NCBI RefSeq assembly: GCF_018139145.2
Contig: NC_059477.1
Location: 37,702,502 to 37,766,501 of the forward strand
Direction: 5' to 3'
DNA from: Gymnogyps californianus
Taxonomy: Eukaryota; Chordata; Aves; Accipitriformes; Cathartidae
Length of the DNA stretch: 64,000 nucleotides
The translations under genes were made by a program, and so were the position numbers. How positions within the stretch are numbered: the stretch's first letter is position 1; each line of letters opens with the position of its first letter. Shown here piece by piece: positions 48,928-64,000 of this stretch. Below the pieces are notes generated by a model. The model worked only from the letters and a program-made list of their open reading frames with translations. It made no database searches and was not told the DNA's origin.

Positions 48928-51900
48928 TATATTACTTATATAATACTGTATAATACTTTATTCACTAGTGATCATTTAGTGAGAGGAAATGAAATCAGTA
49001 TCTCTGCAGCTAGAGCATGTTTATTTTGAATGGGTTTTTGGAAACTGTTTTATTGAATGGAAGGCTTAGTCACTTCAGGTTTTTTAAAAACCCAAAGTTT
49101 TGGCTGTACAATTAGACAAACTGTAGTTGGTTTCTGAATTATGTATTTACTAGGAATAAAAAAGTTGGAGGAACAGGGTGTTATTTGCCAATTAACCTTC
49201 AGAAGGTGATCTTTTGTTTCAGCCAGTGATGAAATATCAGTATTTCCAAAGGGAAAAAAAAAAAGTTAATTCATAACAGCTTTGCATTTCTTGAAATGTT
49301 CAGCCCTGTTCAGGAAAAGACTGTCACCATTCAAATGGAATATGCAATACATGCACGTGGGGTTTATTGGCATGGTCATTTATTAGGCTTTCCTTAGAGA
49401 CTGCTAAATGGTATTAATATCGGTCACTCTTAGACAGTAAGTCACTGTAACTTTTATATTAGCTGTTAAATGCTTGAAGTAATTTGTTGGTTAGAGATGT
49501 TTGATGTTTCAGTCAGGACAGGCTCCATAGCCTCTTTCTGGGGCATTGTGGAGACTGTGCTGTCCTGGTTTGGAAGTGCACCATGACATCACTGTTAAAT
49601 GTTGCTTGGTTACTCAGTTTCTGGACAGGACTTGAGAATAAGCCCATGTCGTGCCTGACTCGCGTTCGGTTATATCATGTGATGAGACGTTGGAAGCCCT
49701 GTGATGTGCCAAAATACGGCCAGCCTGGGAGGAAAACACTTTGATCCTGGAGGCTCAAGCCCTGGAAAGAAGGGATAGCAGAGAGAGGAGGGTCAGCAGG
49801 AACTGATCATCTGGTTCACAACCCGCTTTCCTTCTTGCTCTGGAGGGAGCAGGACTGGGTCACTGATTTACGTGGTGAACTGATCTGCGGGTTAGGTTCT
49901 GGCAGGCTGGATTTGACTTTCAGGGTGTGTTGGATACCCTGCAGAAGGCAGTTTATCTAGCCATTCCTGCCAGTAGTTTGTTGACTGTATTACCTTATTG
50001 AAATATGAAGATAAAACATTGCTGTAGTCACTGGTTAATGTGCACACCTGCTTGTATGCACCTGTTATGCTATTATTACTCTGGAAGAACTATTAGGATA
50101 AAGTTGTTACACTGAGCTTTCACTCTCAGACATGAGAGCTGGCAAAAGATCATGTTAACACTTAGGGCAATTCTTCAAATAGGTTTATGAAGTGTTTTGC
50201 GGGTTTATTATTGGGGGAGTAGAAAATTCCTCTCTGTGTGTTTATATGCATGTGTTACTTCCTTAATGAGCTAGTCATTTTTTCAGTGAAAAAGTTGTTG
50301 AGATGATTCCAACACAAGATGTAAGAGACTGGGAATGTGTTCTTGTCTAGCTCTAAGAGGTTGAAAAGTAACTTTATTTAGAATAATGTTGACAAATACT
50401 CAATTTCTGGGATGGGAAACAAGATAATATGTTTTTCTGATGAAATTCATATTATTGATGTATGAAGTAGCTTTGAATCTTAAGATCTCTTAAAAGTTAG
50501 GAAAATGGAGAGCTGATACAGCTTTTGATGAAATTTAGTGTAAATAAGTTTTATGGAGGGTAGCCCATGCTTTCTTTACACTCTATGTGCAGGTAATTAA
50601 TTAGTGATAATCAAGTTCAGATGGCTTGAAGTTTAACACAAGTATTTGTTTGACTAGGAGAGTACTTCAGTTGATTCCTAAGAAAAGGTGCTTTGAGAAA
50701 TCCCTTTTTTTCGTATTATCTCTGCCTACTTGCCCACTACTGCTCTGCAAGTAGTACTCAGCTCCATAAAGAGCCTGATTTAACAGAGGCTGGTCTATTT
50801 GGCAGAGTGATTAGCAGGTGAAACCAGTACCTTCCTTAAGAGATGTAGAAGAAGTGATAAGCCCATCATGTTTGGGGTCTGGGAGTACAGATTAAGTAAA
50901 ATACCTTTGAGTTTTTCTTTCCTCTTTTGAAGTAAGACAATGAAAGCAGACTCTCAGAGAGTAAAATTATCACTGACTGCTGAACCACATTCAGAATGGG
51001 TATATCACTTCATTTAAAAAAAACGAACAACAAAGGTACTTGACACTTTAAAAATGCATCTCTAATTTCCCTTTTGAAAGCCAGAAACTTCTTTTGCCCT
51101 CATCCATTAAAACTTGTTTTACTGTTCCCAGTGCATATTTCTGCTGATGGTCAGAGACTTCTGCCTGGCAAAGTGGCCACACTGACTGGTTTGTTAAGCT
51201 GTGTCCAGACAGGCATGGCATTGCCTGAAAAACTCTGGGAGGTATTACCTGATAATATCCTGTTACCTCTGGTGCTTTGTTCATGATAGCCTGCAGAGGA
51301 ATAAATGCAGGTTCTGGCATGAAAATGGTCCCTCTAAGTTGTTTCATCCTGCAGATAACAGGCCTGTCTTCCTGCACTTCATTGATTTAATTCCACCCAG
51401 TCATTCTCCAACTGGTTTTGTGAACTGCAACTCCATCTGTTCCCAACCATTTGATCTAATAGGCTGTGATGAGGGTTTGGTACTTGAAAAACCTTTTTGT
51501 CAGAGCTGATGACAGTGGCTAATCAATGATTCATAAACATTTTCTTCAAAGTCGTATTTAGTCCTCTCCTCAAGCAGAGTACGGTACGTAGAACAAAGGG
51601 TGAGTGTGTAGGTGCACCTTCTCACCTTCGGTCTGCCCATGCGAGGTCCGCTTTGCCCTGGTAACCATCGGTGGCCACACGAAGCGGGTACGGCATGTGG
51701 TGGCCTACTTGGTCTGGGTGTCAGCCTGGGGACTGAAAAATTCCTTCCTTCCCCAAACACCTCTACACTTCAGGATAGCATCTTTGAAACTTGTGTTCTC
51801 TTTCGCTTTGAAATTTTGGTAGATATCCCCACGTCCCCACCCACATCCTGATTAATGGATTAAGTAAAGTGAGGGACAGATCAGCAGTACTGCTAAACAT

Positions 51901-54900
51901 TTCCCTGCTGTTCTCTGGCAGTCTTTCGGTATGTCTTAACAGAGCATCTGATGATCTGTTTATTCGTTCTCCATTGTTCAGTTTGCTGTTGGTTGGTTTC
52001 GTTTTTTTTTTTTAAATTACAGATCCAGGCATATTAAAAAATAAAAGACTGCTCCTCAGCGCAGGCTCCCAGTATGATATCCAACTGTTCAGAGTTCTTC
52101 ATTTCTCCCAGTTTTCTCAATCTAAAAATTTGATGGGCTTAGTAAATCCATGCCAAAAAAAGTGAGATACAAATCTGTTCCTCAAAGATGTATCAGGAGC
52201 TCAGGAACATCGGTTGTGTGGTCCTAATGCTGTAATGAGAAACTTTACAAAAAGCTGAAGCTATTCGGAAGGATCTGAAAAGTGTACTTATGTAAAATCA
52301 TGGCTTCTGTCAGAACCTGAAATAAATAATAAAAGCCACGCAGCAGGTGGAAGCAGTCTCTGAAGTACAAATGCCCTGGGTAGAACAGGTACAGAGACAA
52401 GGCAGCAGACTGACCTGAAAATCATTAAAAATAACCACCTTTGCTTAGAGTTAAATTCTCAGTGAATCAAGCTGATTTAGCTGTGAGACAAGAAGGGGCA
52501 GATGAGTACTGGTAGCTGGCATAAGGTCACTGGACACTTTTGAAAGAGGATAGTATACAGCAGTTATTTTCAGCCTTTTCCGATTCAGCGACTTTCAGAG
52601 CAAACTTGGCTCGGATCTGCTGCTCCTTCATGGTTACTAGGAGCTGACTGGTCTAATGGACTGAAAGAATTGAGGAACAGATTAGAGCTGAGACAGTCCT
52701 GTGCTTCTCGTGCAAATGACAGAATAAGGAATGGGCTGTATTTCTTCTTGTTTTTAGCTTTGGAGAATTGAAGAAGAGCAAACAGGTTCAGTAAGGCTGA
52801 GGTAAGCTGTTCTAACACTTTCAGGATATAGTTCTATATAAAATCCATCATGTATTTGGGTAACAGCTTCAGTTGCTACCATTGAATAGGATGTGCTTCC
52901 AGAAATAATGGTAATATGAGTACTAATATTTGCTTTATGAAAGAGGGATGTTCACATGTATCCTTCCCAGGAATTTTGCTCTGGGTGGTTCTGTACAGAG
53001 AATCAAAACAAATTGTAAACCTGTAAACAAAATTTATGTAAACACAGCTTCCTCAATACATGTGATTCCTGCTTAAAAAAAAAAAGGGACAAACAAGTTC
53101 CATTATCTTAAATTTAGGGTGGCTCTTTGTTACTAGTTTTCATTTATGGAAAATTATAATTAAGTCCTGAAGATTGCCATAAATAAATACAAGTTTTATT
53201 TGGAAAGAAAAGTCACTTATGAGAGGCAGCTGAATTGTATTTGTGATTACACTTGAATGTCTCAGTGGTCCATATCTTGCAGGAAAGCTATTCAATGATT
53301 TTTTTTTCCATCTTGTCATAGATCTCTTAGTAGAGATCCCTTAAGGGATCTGATTATATAGCATCTGCTTCCTCATCTGATAAAACCGAGAATTAATTTT
53401 GTTTTCAAGGTTTTATACATTCATGATTCAGAGCAATTCCCATGTCAGCAGGCTTTAATGTGGAAGGGCTAATTCATATCGCAAGTGAGTGAGAAGAGGT
53501 ACCAGAAAGGCAGGAGGGAAAGCATCCACCGAGGATCATAGTAATTTGCAGAGAATTCTTGTTCCCGTAGGAATAATAAACTCGTTCACATCGTGACTGA
53601 ATTGCATGTGGTCTTGCAGTGTCTTCTTACCAATATTTGCATAAAACCTTGTTTCTAAGTGCGTTGCCCATCCCTGAAGGAAGAGTTCCAACATGATTAG
53701 TGATGTGCAATCACATCTTTTCAGTAAGACAATTAATGCTTTTATATCACAAGTAAAAAGACCTTTATGGTGAAGCACTCAAATGTTGCAGGAGGTTTGT
53801 AGTCTTCTGATCTTGCTTTAGCAATAGCAGGATATGTTTAAAGAAACTTTCTGTACTAAGAGAAAATGTTTCGTGGCAGAAACAATTGTGACTTTCACCT
53901 GGTTTGATCAGGGTTCATTTTACTACTTTTTAGCAACTTAATGGAGCTGCTTAAGTGAGAAGCTGTGCTTCTGGCAGGAACCTGCCTAATAGATGACACC
54001 AAACCCTACCTAAAGGAGAGTCAGCCCAGCAGCCCAGAGCTACCCTCTGACAGGCCCGCCTTCTTTCATTAGCTATGTACAAAGGCTAGTGCAAGTAGGC
54101 TGATTAATTACGTATCTGTAGCTAGATGTGATGAATCTGGGCATGTGACTTAATTCTGATAGGCAGGAGAAATTGTAGTGCTCTGTTAGGTGATAATCCA
54201 CAACAAAATTGCTTTATTTGCTATTAGAAAGTTCTTCAGAGTTGGTGAGTTGACTTAAACTGGTTTTCAGCTGTGTGCTTTGATAGGGAATGAGCACGTG
54301 GTTGTGGTGATTATAGTTCTTCAGTTGAATCTGTTGGTATTAAAGATACAAGGCAACCATGAAAGATGTGTGAAGAAAATACTCCTTTAAATGCAAGTTT
54401 AATTTCTTACCCTCCCTTGAGAAATCCCAGGACTGTTTGAACCTATTCTGCTCCCAGGTGGCTAGTTGCTCTTTCAGGGCTGAATTATGTCTGTGTGGAC
54501 AATTAATGCATTGGCACTAATAACCGAGTGCTCATAAGGCCCTAGTTACTCTCCAAATCAAAGGAGAAGATCCTGAAGAAAGTTATAACATGACTGGAGT
54601 GATCAAGGTGGTAATTTGCAAAGGTGATGTTGAAATAAAAGTCGTTAGTGGTATTGTATGATGCATAGGCGCTTGCTTTTATGAAGTATTGCATGAGGAT
54701 TCAGTCTGCAGATTTTGAGTACAAGTGGTCATTGATGTGTGACACCTAGCTTGTGTAAATAGCAAAGCCATTGTCCTCTTTTCAAGTTTAATTTTCAGAT
54801 GTATCATTTAGTAAACACAGTAATATGGATATCAAAATATGGATTTTTTTCCACACTTAAAAAGGGTGAACAAAATATATGAATTACTTTTTTTTAGGAG

Positions 54901-54954
54901 AATTACTGAAGTTTGGATTGCTATCTTGATACTATAAACCTGCAATAAGTGGCA

Positions 54955-64000
<9,046 letters not shown>

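Larger units (their letters stand above)
37185..54897 (+). other. SPOPL: SPOPL intron 1 (about 17.7 kb)
   Basis: The donor is GTACGT at 37185. The acceptor is a T-rich tract ending tttttttag at 54897. The intron holds a 13-base C run at 39495-39507, a CR1 3' fragment at 45664-45728, a perfect AT palindrome at 48910-48927 and a CpG-richer patch at about 51553-51692. No other exon is recognised. Open frames up to 134 codons, for example 38279-38683 on the - strand, match nothing I know. Large first introns are usual where exon 1 is a non-coding CpG-island exon. Confidence 0.6.

Overview
The window is vertebrate nuclear DNA, most likely from a bird. It is AT-rich and gene-sparse, with one large CpG island, short exons with GT-AG introns, little interspersed repeat, and CR1 LINE fragments of the avian/reptilian type. 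A turtle or crocodilian is not strictly excluded, but the low repeat load favours a bird.

Only one gene can be named: the 5' half of SPOPL (speckle-type POZ protein-like), on the + strand. A CpG-island promoter lies at about 36.5-37.56 kb and a non-coding first exon ends at 37184. A 17.7 kb first intron follows, then four coding exons (54955-55032, 55190-55311, 55574-55725, 59725-59852). Together these encode residues 1-160: the N-terminal leader and nearly all of the MATH substrate-binding domain. The BTB, BACK and nuclear-localisation parts must lie beyond base 64000. Residues at SPOP-type paralogue-specific positions (V27, P59, M63, D78, L106, R111) favour SPOPL over SPOP.

The left 36 kb is intergenic. 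In mammals HNMT lies upstream of SPOPL and NXPH2 downstream; I see no exon of either. The left part holds scattered old repeats: a MIR-like CORE-SINE at about 22.75 kb, two copies of an ancient tRNA-like repeat (20.3 kb, and a head-to-head copy at 32.5-32.75 kb), L2-like 3' tails (9.95 and 34.7 kb), a CR1 3' end with a pentanucleotide tail (34.24 kb), and weaker DNA-transposon candidates. Three open stretches there carry splice-like or start-like context but match no family I recognise: about 1353-1725 (+), 21769-22338 (+) and 27415-27898 (-).

The SPOPL introns hold a short CR1 3' end (45.66 kb) and an internally deleted CR1 (56.87-57.49 kb, antisense) in which endonuclease-domain sequence is joined to the ORF2 C-terminus and 3' end. 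The promoter flank has a 31-base G run. The inferred 5' UTR has short upstream ORFs, and in-frame stops just before the main ATG fix the start of SPOPL. I found no prokaryotic-type system, CRISPR array, rRNA, tRNA gene or intact mobile element, and nothing I would call a new biological system. The best leads are the inverted tRNA-like repeat, the three orphan open frames and the promoter-proximal G run.
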